Of a stretch of DNA of 33,232 bases, positions 8,377 to 15,714 are shown in pieces. The stretch comes from an uncultured Phycisphaerales bacterium (GTDB lineage Bacteria > Planctomycetota > Phycisphaerae > Phycisphaerales > UBA1924), in assembly GCA_903929885.1 (NCBI GenBank), contig CAIYWI010000036.1, forward strand, positions 1-33,232, given 5' to 3'. A model generated the notes under the pieces. The model was not told where the DNA came from. It ran no database searches and was given only the letters and a program-made list of their open reading frames with translations. Numbering within the stretch: the stretch's first letter is position 1; each line of letters begins with the position of its first letter. A program made the position numbers and the translations under genes.

Positions 8377-8970
8377 TCAGGCGCGGCGACGACGAGCGGC
8401 GGCGAGGCCACCCAGGCCGAGCAGCGCGAGGGCGCCCGGGGTGGGGGTGGTGAACTCGAAGCGGTGGCTGAGGGCGCCGCCATTGGCGCCGCCGAAGGTC
8501 GAGCTCTGCGTGCCGATGGTCGGCGCGCCGGCCGCCAGGAACCAGCGGCCGGAGCCACCGTTGACGGCCGAAATCTGCATGACGCCATCCTTGGGGATGT
8601 CGACATTGATGCCGGTGATGGTCCAGATGAAGTTGCCGCCCTGAGGCAGCGCGAGCTCGAAGCTGTTCACCAGCACGGCGGAGACGCTGTAGATGTCGAA
8701 GCGGAGCGCCTCGCCGGCGTTGGTGACGCCGCCGACGAATCGCATCGACTGGAGCGTCTCGACCGGGGCCGTCATCGTCGAGGCGTAGTCATCGAAACCG
8801 AGGCTGCCCGGGGCGGCCGGGAAGGCCGAATAGGGGCCGCCGATGGCCGAATACACGACGGCGCGACCGGCGAAGCCCGGCTCGGAATCGAGCGGGGCGG
8901 GCGTGGCGACGATGTTGGCGGATGCGGCGTTGGCGAGTGCCGCGAGCGCAAGCACGGAAACGATCTTCAT
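8377..8970 (-). CDS. Exported protein with PEP-CTERM-like sorting tail, function unknown
   Basis: A 197-residue exported protein. Residues 1-18 form a Sec signal peptide (MKIVSVLALAALANAASA). The middle is a Gly/Ser/Thr-rich, probably beta-rich domain I do not recognise. The C-terminus at about 176-197 has PTPGALALLGLGGL followed by Ala and four Arg: a short proline motif, a membrane helix and a basic end, which is the PEP-CTERM/MYXO-CTERM-like sorting architecture common in Phycisphaerae. Such tails are cut by an exosortase- or rhombosortase-type enzyme; none is encoded in the window. The start was chosen from the signal peptide and a strong GGAG seven bases upstream; a start at 9105 would precede the signal with 45 unrelated residues. 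It stands alone, with a leader hairpin and its own terminator. Confidence 0.82.
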   Translation of the reverse strand: MKIVSVLALAALANAASANIVATPAPLDSEPGFAGRAVVYSAIGGPYSAFPAAPGSLGFDDYASTMTAPVETLQSMRFVGGVTNAGEALRFDIYSVSAVLVNSFELALPQGGNFIWTITGINVDIPKDGVMQISAVNGGSGRWFLAAGAPTIGTQSSTFGGANGGALSHRFEFTTPTPGALALLGLGGLAAARRRRA

Positions 8971-8987
8971 CTTGATCTCCTCTCTCT

Positions 8988-9014
8988 GATCCCTTTCGGG
9001 ACCGCCCCGGCGGT
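8988..9014 (-). promoter_or_regulatory. 5' leader hairpins upstream of the PEP-CTERM-like gene
   Basis: On the minus strand GGTCCC-GAAA-GGGATC (8988-9003) can form a six-pair stem, including one G-U pair, capped by a GNRA tetraloop. It ends about eight bases before the purine-rich ribosome site. An overlapping alternative stem pairs 9001-9005 with 9010-9014. It could protect the mRNA end or tune translation. The rest of the gap up to 9253 shows nothing I can name. Confidence 0.45.
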
Positions 9015-9253
9015 TGGAAACAGGGGCAGTCTCGTCTCTCGTCGCGGTGCGCCACACTGACACGCCGCTCGAAAAACCGTGACACGACATCCTTCGACGT
9101 CGCACGGCCGACGGTTCCCATTGTGCTCCGAAACCTCGCGGTCGTCAAGGTTTGCGCGCAAAAGCGGGTGGTTATGAGGCGTGGCGACGAACGATTATTC
9201 CGCGTGCGACATGCGGGGAGCGTTACCGGACGGGGCGATGCCGTGCTCGCGAG

Positions 9254-9850
9254 TCAATCGCCGTGGAGGGTGCGGAGCCGGGTGCTCAGTCGCAGCGTGA
9301 GGTGCACCCGTTCGTGCTCGTCGATCCACTCCTGCAGCGTGGAGGCGAGTTCGTCGGCGGGCAGTTCCGCTCCGGGCAGCGGGCACGAGGCGCCCAGGGC
9401 CTTCGCGGCCTTGGCGCGAAGGCGTGAGAGCGTCTTGTCGCCCAGCAGCGAGACGAACTCGAAGTCTTCCGAAAAGAAGATGACGGTGGGCACGCGATGG
9501 CCGCCGCAGATCTTCACCTGGTCGGCCAGATCGAGATGGGCGTCGCGATTGAGGAATCGGAGCCGGATGCCCGGCGAGGCGTCGCTGCCCGCCTTGGCGG
9601 GGTGTGCTTCCTCGATCTTGGCGAGCATCGGGCACTGGTGGGCGCAATCGCCGCACCACAATCCCGAGGAGACGAGCACGTTCACGCGGCGATTGAACGA
9701 AGCGACGAGCGTGCGCTGGCTCGCCGACAGGGACACGCGCGAGTGCGTGGCCTTCCACATCGCCTGCTGATCGGGCGTGCCCGAGGCGACGTAGTCGGCG
9801 TAGGGGAGGGCGGCTTCGAACTTCGAGCGGAGAAACTGGGGAGCGAGCAT
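9254..9850 (-). CDS. Thioredoxin-fold protein with CGDC active site
   Basis: A 198-residue protein with no signal peptide, so probably cytosolic. The thioredoxin-like part begins near residue 50. The redox motif is WCGDC (Cys66 and Cys69), with a further Cys at 73, followed by the cis-Pro segment VPTVIFFSEDFE near residues 118-130. The roughly 45-residue N-terminal helical part (MLAPQFLRSKFEAAL) is also seen in uncharacterised thioredoxin-family proteins. It begins four bases after the stop of the pseudopilin-like gene and is the last gene of a three-gene unit. The Asp in CGDC rather than CGPC suggests properties different from general thioredoxin. Its partner is unknown; the Cys-rich DinB-like protein in the same unit is one candidate. 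Confidence 0.82.
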   Translation of the reverse strand: MLAPQFLRSKFEAALPYADYVASGTPDQQAMWKATHSRVSLSASQRTLVASFNRRVNVLVSSGLWCGDCAHQCPMLAKIEEAHPAKAGSDASPGIRLRFLNRDAHLDLADQVKICGGHRVPTVIFFSEDFEFVSLLGDKTLSRLRAKAAKALGASCPLPGAELPADELASTLQEWIDEHERVHLTLRLSTRLRTLHGD

Positions 9851-9854
9851 CGGT

Positions 9855-10760
9855 TCAATCCTCGGTGAAGTCCTGCGGGTCGACGAACCAGAGCAGGTGA
9901 TCGACCTCGCGCGGGTGCAGCATCCATGTCGCGCCCGAATCCGTGGGGCCGCGGTAGGAGCGGGGGACATCCATCCAATACGCGTCGGTCGACGGCAGCG
10001 ATGATGCATGCCCATCGAAAAAGACCGCGTTGCGGAGGCGAAGGGAGTCATGCGAGCCGACCTTCTGGGTGCCGCACTCGTTGTCGTCTCGCACGACCTG
10101 ACAGCCGAACTGGTAGTCCGTCCTCGCGTCGGCGTGGCCGTGTGAGGGGACCATCGCGGACACGTTGTCCATGAGCGAGACGATTCGGTCGGTGCGGACG
10201 ATGGCGTCGAGCCGTCGCCATGCCGGCAGGCCGTATCGGCGGTCCCACGGTGGCAGGCTGTCGGAGAGCAGGCGGAGCGTGCCGCGAGTCTCGTCCTGAT
10301 AGACGGTGTTGAAGGCCCACGCATTGGGAGCGTGGTGAAGGATGCCGTCGTGGGTCCAGGCCCGGAAGTCGTCCTGGTCGAAGGGCAGATCCGGGCATCG
10401 CCATGCGCCGGTGGGTTGGGGGTGATTGGCCGCACGAGCGAGAAAGGTCGTGCCCTCGTGTGCGGCGAGAATGGAGTTGATCTGCCGTGCGCCTGAATCG
10501 ATGTCGCCGGTGGGACTCGCTCGGGTGAGCCACAGGAGCTTGGGCGGCAGTGCATCGCGGAAGTCCATGGCATAGGACATCACCGCGAGCCCTTGCTGGC
10601 GAACATTGGAGAGGCACTTGGTGGCCCGCCCCATGGCTCGGGCCTTGCCCACGGCCGGAAGCACCAGCGCGATCAAGAGCGCGATGATGGCGATCACCAC
10701 CAGCAGCTCGATGAGCGTGAAGGCGCAACGACCGAGTTGGCGACGGTGCACGAAACGCAT
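9855..10760 (-). CDS. Type II secretion pseudopilin-like protein with N-terminal methylation motif
   Basis: A 301-residue protein. It begins with a short basic leader and then [18 protein letters not shown], the prepilin peptidase motif: Phe14 at +1, Glu18 at +5, and Ala13 where Gly is usual at the cut site. The exported part contains WRCPDLPF and [13 protein letters not shown], features of the large planctomycete family of prepilin-like proteins whose C-terminal H-x9-DG region recurs many times per genome. The start at 10760 leaves a 13-base gap after the DinB-like gene; the in-frame ATG at 10787 would overlap that gene and add nine non-basic residues. Residues 130-280 are not assigned to a fold. 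The role, whether pilus component or cell-surface protein, is unknown. Confidence 0.83.
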   Translation of the reverse strand: MRFVHRRQLGRCAFTLIELLVVIAIIALLIALVLPAVGKARAMGRATKCLSNVRQQGLAVMSYAMDFRDALPPKLLWLTRASPTGDIDSGARQINSILAAHEGTTFLARAANHPQPTGAWRCPDLPFDQDDFRAWTHDGILHHAPNAWAFNTVYQDETRGTLRLLSDSLPPWDRRYGLPAWRRLDAIVRTDRIVSLMDNVSAMVPSHGHADARTDYQFGCQVVRDDNECGTQKVGSHDSLRLRNAVFFDGHASSLPSTDAYWMDVPRSYRGPTDSGATWMLHPREVDHLLWFVDPQDFTED

Positions 10761-10773
10761 CGGCGGAGGCGCC

Positions 10774-11547
10774 TCAACCGCAGCCACAGCCGCTCGAGCA
10801 CCCGCCCTTGCGGGCCGGCGCCGGTTGCGCGGGCCCGAGCATGCGGTCGAGCTTGCGGGTGAGGAACTTCGCGTGGTGCTCGAGGTGCCACGTGGACGAT
10901 GCGATCATGCGGCGGATCGACACCGCGCCCTTCTGGGGGTGCATGGCTTCGCGGGCCAAATCGGCGTCGGAGAGGGTGAGCAGCCACTGGCCGGCCCACT
11001 GGCGAGTGGTGTGGATCACGGCCATGTGGCCGCCCAAGGCCTGCATCACTCGCGCCCGGTCGCCTTCGGCCGTGTCGGCGTAGCCCTCGTGGGCGTTGCC
11101 GTAGAGGTTGCGTTCGACGAAGGCATCCTCGTCCCAGACCGACAGGAGCGGATTGTCCTCGGCCGCGGCGCGACGCATGCGGTGCACGGAAGCCAGATCG
11201 GCATCGGCGCAGTGGCCGACGAGCACGCGGACCGGCCACAGGCCCACGCCCGCATCGGGCAGGAATCCCATGTCGATGTCGCGTTCGGTCAGTTCGAAGA
11301 CGCGACGATCGAAATTCTCGATGCCGCGGCGGTAGCGTGCGATGAGCTGGAGGGTCGGGAGCGCTTCGAGTTCCTCGACCGTCATCGGGCTCAGGGGCTT
11401 GGAGGCCGCTCCGCCGCAGCAGGAGCCGGCGTTCTCGCCCTTGCAGCATCCCGAGCCGGCCGCGGCCGACCCGGAGGTGTCGCAGCACGACTCGTCGGAG
11501 CAGCAGGCGGCGTCATCGGACCGGGCGTCTGGATGGGATTGGGCCAT
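10774..11547 (-). CDS. DinB-like protein with Cys-rich N- and C-terminal tails
   Basis: A 257-residue protein. Residues about 55-237 look like a DinB/YfiT four-helix-bundle domain: [14 protein letters not shown] with His112, a middle helix with His174 and His180, and [12 protein letters not shown] with His221, His224 and His225, together giving a probable three-His metal site. Relatives include thiol-dependent S-transferases and many unknown proteins. Residues 15-44 hold four Cys-Cys pairs (15-16, 21-22, 34-35, 43-44), and the last eight residues hold Cys250, 254 and 256. The Cys-rich ends are unusual and suggest metal or thiol binding. It is first in a unit with a pseudopilin-like and a thioredoxin-like gene. 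The chosen ATG has TATCCT five bases upstream and no ribosome site; a start at 11703 would overlap the divergent thioesterase gene. Confidence 0.75.
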   Translation of the reverse strand: MAQSHPDARSDDAACCSDESCCDTSGSAAAGSGCCKGENAGSCCGGAASKPLSPMTVEELEALPTLQLIARYRRGIENFDRRVFELTERDIDMGFLPDAGVGLWPVRVLVGHCADADLASVHRMRRAAAEDNPLLSVWDEDAFVERNLYGNAHEGYADTAEGDRARVMQALGGHMAVIHTTRQWAGQWLLTLSDADLAREAMHPQKGAVSIRRMIASSTWHLEHHAKFLTRKLDRMLGPAQPAPARKGGCSSGCGCG

Positions 11548-11552
11548 GCGGA

Positions 11553-11558
11553 AGGATA
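11553..11558 (-). promoter_or_regulatory. Putative -10 (TATCCT) five bases before the DinB-like gene
   Basis: TATCCT on the minus strand, then TCCGC and the ATG. There is no Shine-Dalgarno sequence; it looks like a leaderless start. It shares a 55-bp divergent gap with the thioesterase promoter. Confidence 0.5.
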
Positions 11559-11590
11559 GGGAAGCCCCTCCCGGCCCGTCCGTACGCCCG

Positions 11591-11596
11591 TACGCT
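11591..11596 (+). promoter_or_regulatory. Putative -10 (TACGCT) six bases before the thioesterase gene
   Basis: TACGCT, then CCATCA and the ATG, with no ribosome site. The palindrome CGTACG occurs twice here, eight bases apart (11581-11586 and 11589-11594), and could be a binding site. No -35 box is recognisable. Confidence 0.5.
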
Positions 11597-11602
11597 CCAT
11601 CA

Positions 11603-12001
11603 ATGCCCGACGCTCCCCAACCCGACGACCGGCGGCTGGCCCTCCGCGTGGTGACGATGCCCGAGGACACGAACCAGTACGGCACCATCTTCGGGGGCGT
11701 CATTCTCAGCTACATCGACCAGGCGGGCTTCGTCGAGGCACGCCGCCACGGCGTTCACCGCTGGGTCACGGCGGCCATCGACCGCGTCGAGTTCAAGGCG
11801 CCGGTGCAGGTGGGCGACGTCGTCAACTTGTTCGCCACCACGACGCGACTGGGCACCAAGAGCGTCACCGTCCGCATCGAGGTCGAGGCCGAGCGATTCG
11901 ACACCGAGCGTCACGTGGCCGTCACCGAGGCCCACCTGACGATGGTGTCGGTCGACGCCTCCGGCACGCCCATCCCCTTCCGCTCGCCGCCCACCGCCTG
12001 A
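11603..12001 (+). CDS. Acyl-CoA thioesterase, YciA-type hotdog fold
   Basis: A 132-residue single hotdog domain that should hydrolyse acyl-CoA thioesters in the cytosol. The N-terminal segment MPEDTNQYGTIFGGVILSYIDQAG matches the YciA/BACH family, with the conserved Asn, the GG turn and the catalytic Asp in SYIDQAG. The length equals that of bacterial YciA. The chosen ATG places the TACGCT hexamer six bases upstream; the frame stays open to 11342 but that part lies over the divergent gene. polA begins six bases after the stop, so the two are probably co-transcribed, although they have no obvious shared function. Confidence 0.9.
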   Translation: MPDAPQPDDRRLALRVVTMPEDTNQYGTIFGGVILSYIDQAGFVEARRHGVHRWVTAAIDRVEFKAPVQVGDVVNLFATTTRLGTKSVTVRIEVEAERFDTERHVAVTEAHLTMVSVDASGTPIPFRSPPTA

Positions 12002-12007
12002 GCACCC

Positions 12008-14917
12008 ATGGCGACCCTTTACATCATCGACGGTTACGCGGCGTTCTTCCGCTGCTATCACGCCATCCGCTCGGCGATGACCAGTCCGGTCACCAAGGAG
12101 CCCACCAACATGTCCTTCGGGTTCGTGGGCATGCTGCTCAAGCTGCTCAAGGCCGAGGGGACGAACATCGCCGCCGCCGGCGGTCGGCCCGATTACGTCG
12201 CCGTCGCGCTCGACGTCGGCGGCGACAAGGGCACCTTTCGATCGCAGATCTACCCGGAGTACAAGGCCCATCGCGACGCCCCGCCCGAGGACCTCGCTCC
12301 GCAGGTCGATCGCTGCCTCGCGATGCTGCGGGCCGTCGGCGTGCCCATCGTCGCCTCGCCGGGCTTCGAGGCCGACGACGTGATGGCCACGCTCGTCGAG
12401 CGCCTGAAGGCCTCGCACCCCGATCTCAAGGTGCGGCTGGTCTCGAAGGACAAGGACCTCAAGCAACTGCTCGACGGCGAGCGCGTGCAGCTCTTCGACG
12501 TGCACACCGACACGCCCTTCTCGCAGGCCACCCTCGAAGCCGAGACCGGATTGCGGCCCGAGCAGGTGGTCGACATGCTCACGCTGATGGGCGACGCCTC
12601 CGACAACGTGCCGGGCGTCGAGGGCGTGGGGGAGAAGACCGCCGCCAAGCTCATCCGCGAGTACGGCTCGGCCGACGAAGTGCTGCGCCGCGCGGGGGAG
12701 ATCAAGACCAAGCTGGGCCCCAAGATCCTCGCCGCCGCGGACATCATTCCGCTGGCCAGGCGGCTGGTGACGCTCCGACGCGACGTTCACGTCGAGTTCG
12801 ATCTCGACGCGGCGAGGGTTGCGTCGCTCCAACTCGACCGGCTGCTGCCGGTGCTCAAGGAGTTGGGATTCAACCGGTATCAGGAGGAGGTTCGGGCCCT
12901 GACGGGGGCGACATCCCCGATGTCGTCGTCGATCGCGGGGGCGGCGACGTCCGCTCCGGTCAAGCGACGACCGGCCGGGCCCGATCCGATGGTCGGCGGC
13001 CTGTTCGACCAATCGGCCGCCTCGACGCCGCCGATCATCGCGGCCCAGGACGGGCGTTACGAGTGCATCGCGGATGTCGCGGCCCTCGCCTCGCTGGCGA
13101 CGCGCCTCGGCGGGGCCGCGTGCCTCTCGATCGACACCGAGACCACCGCGCTCTCGCCTCACCTCGCGAAGCTTTGCGGCATCAGCCTGAGCATCGAGGC
13201 CGGCTCGGGCTGGTACATCCCGGTCCGGTCCCCCTCGCCCGAGTCTCACCTGACGCAGGCTGTCGTGATCGACGCCTTGCGGCCGGTGCTGGAGGACGCG
13301 GCGGTGCCCAAGTGCGGGCACAATCTCAAGTTCGACATCAACATCCTGCGTGCCGCGGGCGTGACGCTCCGCGGACTGTGCTCGCCCGGCGGCTTCGACA
13401 GCATGGTCGCCAGCTATCTCATCGACGCGTCGCGTTCATCGCACTCGCTCGACGCGCTCGCCCTTGCGTTGCTGGGTCGGAGCAACATCTCGCTGTCGCA
13501 GTTGGTGGGCTCGGGCAAGCAGATGCGGACCTTCGACACGGTGCCGGTGGATCAGGCCACCCAGTACGCCGCGGAGGACGCCGACGTGGCGCTCCGCCTG
13601 CGCGGGGCGATGCAGCCGGAGATCGAGTCGTTGGGGATGCGGGCGCTGCTCCATGACGTCGAACTGCCGCTGGTGGAGGTGCTGGCCGACCTCGAGTACG
13701 TCGGCGTCAAGGTCGACGGCGAGGAGTTGGACCGTCAGAGAGAGCGGCTGGTCGGTCGCATCGAGGCGCTTCGGGCGCAGCTCGTCTCCGAGGCGATGGC
13801 GAGCGTCGGTCGCGAGTTCGATCCCGACAGCCCGCGGCAGCTGGCGTCGGTGCTCTTCAACAGGCCCGAGGACGAGCCGCCGGGTCTGGGGCTGCGTTCC
13901 GCGAAACGCACCAAGACCGGATTCTCCACCGACGCGGAGGTGCTCGAGGACCTGGCCGAGGACGAGGGGGGCTCGACGCCCATTCCGCGGCTCGTTCTCG
14001 AGTATCGCCAGCTCACCAAGCTCGTGTCGACCTACCTCGTCGCGTTGCGAGAGGCGATCAACCCGATCACGGGCCGGGTGCACACGAGCTTCAGCCAGAC
14101 CGTGACCGCGACGGGACGCCTGGCCTCGAGCGATCCGAACCTGCAGAACATCCCGATCCGCACCGACGTCGGGCGCGACATCCGCCGGGCGTTCGTCGCC
14201 GAGCCGGGCCACGTGCTCATCACGGCCGACTATTCGCAGGTGGAGTTGCGGCTCCTCGCGCACCTGTCGCAGGACCCCGCGCTCATCGAGGCCTTCCGGC
14301 GCGACGAGGACATCCACACCGCCGTCGCCGCGGAGATCCACGGGGTGGCCGCGTCGGAGGTGACCCGCGAGCAGCGGAGCGGCGCGAAGATGGTGAACTT
14401 CGGCATCGTCTACGGCATCACGCCCTTCGGGCTCGCCAGGCGCCTGAAGGTGCATCAGGAGCAGGCGGCGGCGATCATCGACGGGTACAAGCGTCGCTTC
14501 AGCGGCATCACGACGTTCCTGCAGGAGTGCGTCGAGATGGCCCGGTCGAAGGGATATGTCGACACGATGCTCAAGCGTCGCCGGCTGATCCCCGACGTGC
14601 AGTCGTCCAATCCGGCCAAGCGGGCGCTGGCGGAGCGACTGGCGATCAACAGCGTGGTGCAGGGGAGCGCGGCCGACCTCATCAAGCTCGCGATGGTGCG
14701 ACTGCACCGGCGCATTCGCGAGGCCCGCCAGGGCGACGCCCTCTTCGGCACCCGCATGCTGCTCCAGGTGCATGACGAACTCGTCTTCGAGACCCCCGTC
14801 GACGCCGCGCAGGACGCGATGCGGGAAGTGGTCGAAGGCATGGAGCGGGCGATGGACCTTCGCGTGCCCCTCCGCGTCGATGCGCACGCCGGCAGGAGCT
14901 GGTTCGAGGGCAAGTGA
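12008..14917 (+). CDS. polA: DNA polymerase I
   Basis: A 969-residue repair and Okazaki-fragment polymerase. All three domains are present. The 5'-3' exonuclease spans residues 1 to about 300 (EADDVMATL, GDASDNVPGVEGVGEKTA). The 3'-5' exonuclease spans about 350-550 with Asp376, Glu378, Asp443 and the YxxxD pair Tyr520/Asp524, so proofreading should be active. The polymerase spans about 590-969 with motif A Asp741 in ADYSQVELR, an O-helix with Arg790, Lys794, Phe798 and Tyr802, and motif C VHDE with Asp923 and Glu924. Phe798 is the usual bacterial residue that disfavours dideoxynucleotides. A Ser/Ala/Pro-rich linker lies at about 300-345. The start has no ribosome site and probably depends on the thioesterase gene six bases upstream. 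Confidence 0.97.
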   Translation: MATLYIIDGYAAFFRCYHAIRSAMTSPVTKEPTNMSFGFVGMLLKLLKAEGTNIAAAGGRPDYVAVALDVGGDKGTFRSQIYPEYKAHRDAPPEDLAPQVDRCLAMLRAVGVPIVASPGFEADDVMATLVERLKASHPDLKVRLVSKDKDLKQLLDGERVQLFDVHTDTPFSQATLEAETGLRPEQVVDMLTLMGDASDNVPGVEGVGEKTAAKLIREYGSADEVLRRAGEIKTKLGPKILAAADIIPLARRLVTLRRDVHVEFDLDAARVASLQLDRLLPVLKELGFNRYQEEVRALTGATSPMSSSIAGAATSAPVKRRPAGPDPMVGGLFDQSAASTPPIIAAQDGRYECIADVAALASLATRLGGAACLSIDTETTALSPHLAKLCGISLSIEAGSGWYIPVRSPSPESHLTQAVVIDALRPVLEDAAVPKCGHNLKFDINILRAAGVTLRGLCSPGGFDSMVASYLIDASRSSHSLDALALALLGRSNISLSQLVGSGKQMRTFDTVPVDQATQYAAEDADVALRLRGAMQPEIESLGMRALLHDVELPLVEVLADLEYVGVKVDGEELDRQRERLVGRIEALRAQLVSEAMASVGREFDPDSPRQLASVLFNRPEDEPPGLGLRSAKRTKTGFSTDAEVLEDLAEDEGGSTPIPRLVLEYRQLTKLVSTYLVALREAINPITGRVHTSFSQTVTATGRLASSDPNLQNIPIRTDVGRDIRRAFVAEPGHVLITADYSQVELRLLAHLSQDPALIEAFRRDEDIHTAVAAEIHGVAASEVTREQRSGAKMVNFGIVYGITPFGLARRLKVHQEQAAAIIDGYKRRFSGITTFLQECVEMARSKGYVDTMLKRRRLIPDVQSSNPAKRALAERLAINSVVQGSAADLIKLAMVRLHRRIREARQGDALFGTRMLLQVHDELVFETPVDAAQDAMREVVEGMERAMDLRVPLRVDAHAGRSWFEGK

Positions 14918-14923
14918 CGCGTG

Positions 14924-15646
14924 TCAGTCGCGGGGCGGCGGCGCGCCGATCCGCGACCAGGGCGTCAGGCCCCGAAGGCGGAGGGCCAGATCCGCGACGA
15001 TGCGTCGATCCGACGTGATCGAGAAGTGGCTGATGGGCCGCGCGTACCAGCGATCGACGTCGAGCCACAGCGGCGTCGTGCCCGGCGGCGCCGTGTTGGT
15101 CGCGCCCACCATCCAGTCTCGCAGCAGCGCGTAGCAGGTCAGTTCGCCGATCGAGCCCGGCAGCGAGGCGTCGAGCCCCGCAAGAAGCGTCGAGCCCGGC
15201 GAGAGCTGGATCGCACCCGCGTCGGGACGGACGTGCCGTGTGATGAGCGCGCCGCGGTGGGGCGAGGCGAGCGTGAAGAGGCGCTCGATTCGCGCCTCGC
15301 CGCGGGCCGCGAGATGACGGGCCACGATGCCGCCCATCGAGATGCCCGCCACGTCGAGCGGCTCGTCGGCCCAGCCGCCGCGTCGAAGGGCGGCGGCGGC
15401 GACGTCGGCGGCCGCTTCGACCGTCGTGGCGAAGGGATAGCTCACCACCAGCGTCCGATCGGCGAACGCCGCGTTGAATCGGCGCAGCAATCGGGCCAGC
15501 GTGAGGCCGGGCACGGCCGGCGAGTGATACCCCGACAGGATCAACAGCCGCCTGGCGGCGCGTTCGCCTTCGCCGACTCGAGCCAATGTCGCCGCCGCCT
15601 CGGGCGCGACGCGGAAGTCGGGGTTGTCGATGAACGTCAGGGCCAT
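14924..15646 (-). CDS. Alpha/beta hydrolase, lipase-like
   Basis: A 240-residue protein without a signal peptide. It has the lipase nucleophile elbow GISMGG with Ser103, and ASPHRGA after the next strand, as in PGAP1-like and triacylglycerol lipase-type hydrolases. Candidates for the other triad members are Asp178 and His207 (ISHFSI). LLILSGYHSPA near residue 35 would supply the oxyanion region. The substrate is unknown. It converges on polA with six bases between the stops and is divergent from the TraB-like gene with a 68-bp gap that contains a -10-like site for each gene. Confidence 0.8.
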   Translation of the reverse strand: MALTFIDNPDFRVAPEAAATLARVGEGERAARRLLILSGYHSPAVPGLTLARLLRRFNAAFADRTLVVSYPFATTVEAAADVAAAALRRGGWADEPLDVAGISMGGIVARHLAARGEARIERLFTLASPHRGALITRHVRPDAGAIQLSPGSTLLAGLDASLPGSIGELTCYALLRDWMVGATNTAPPGTTPLWLDVDRWYARPISHFSITSDRRIVADLALRLRGLTPWSRIGAPPPRD

Positions 15647-15660
15647 CGTCGACGTCGGTC

Positions 15661-15666
15661 ATGGTA
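15661..15666 (-). promoter_or_regulatory. Putative -10 (TACCAT) of the lipase-like gene
   Basis: TACCAT on the minus strand, 14 bases before the start codon. It would give a leader of only about eight bases. No ribosome site is visible. Confidence 0.35.
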
Positions 15667-15703
15667 TCGGTTCGCCCGCCAAGGGCCGGCCGCAGCCGCT
15701 TCC

Positions 15704-15709
15704 TATCCT
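15704..15709 (+). promoter_or_regulatory. Putative -10 (TATCCT) five bases before the TraB/GspG fusion gene
   Basis: TATCCT, then TGAGG and the ATG. The GAGG touches the ATG and is too close to serve as a ribosome site, so a leaderless start is more likely. Confidence 0.5.
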
Positions 15710-15714
15710 TGAGG

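Noticed and set aside
9105..9253. Possible small gene upstream of the PEP-CTERM-like gene
   Set aside because: Short frames overlap on both strands but none has a start site or recognisable residues.
11600..13321. Minus-strand open frame opposite the thioesterase and polA
   Set aside because: It is the antisense of polA with an Arg/Gly/Val-rich translation and no motif; polA is unambiguous.
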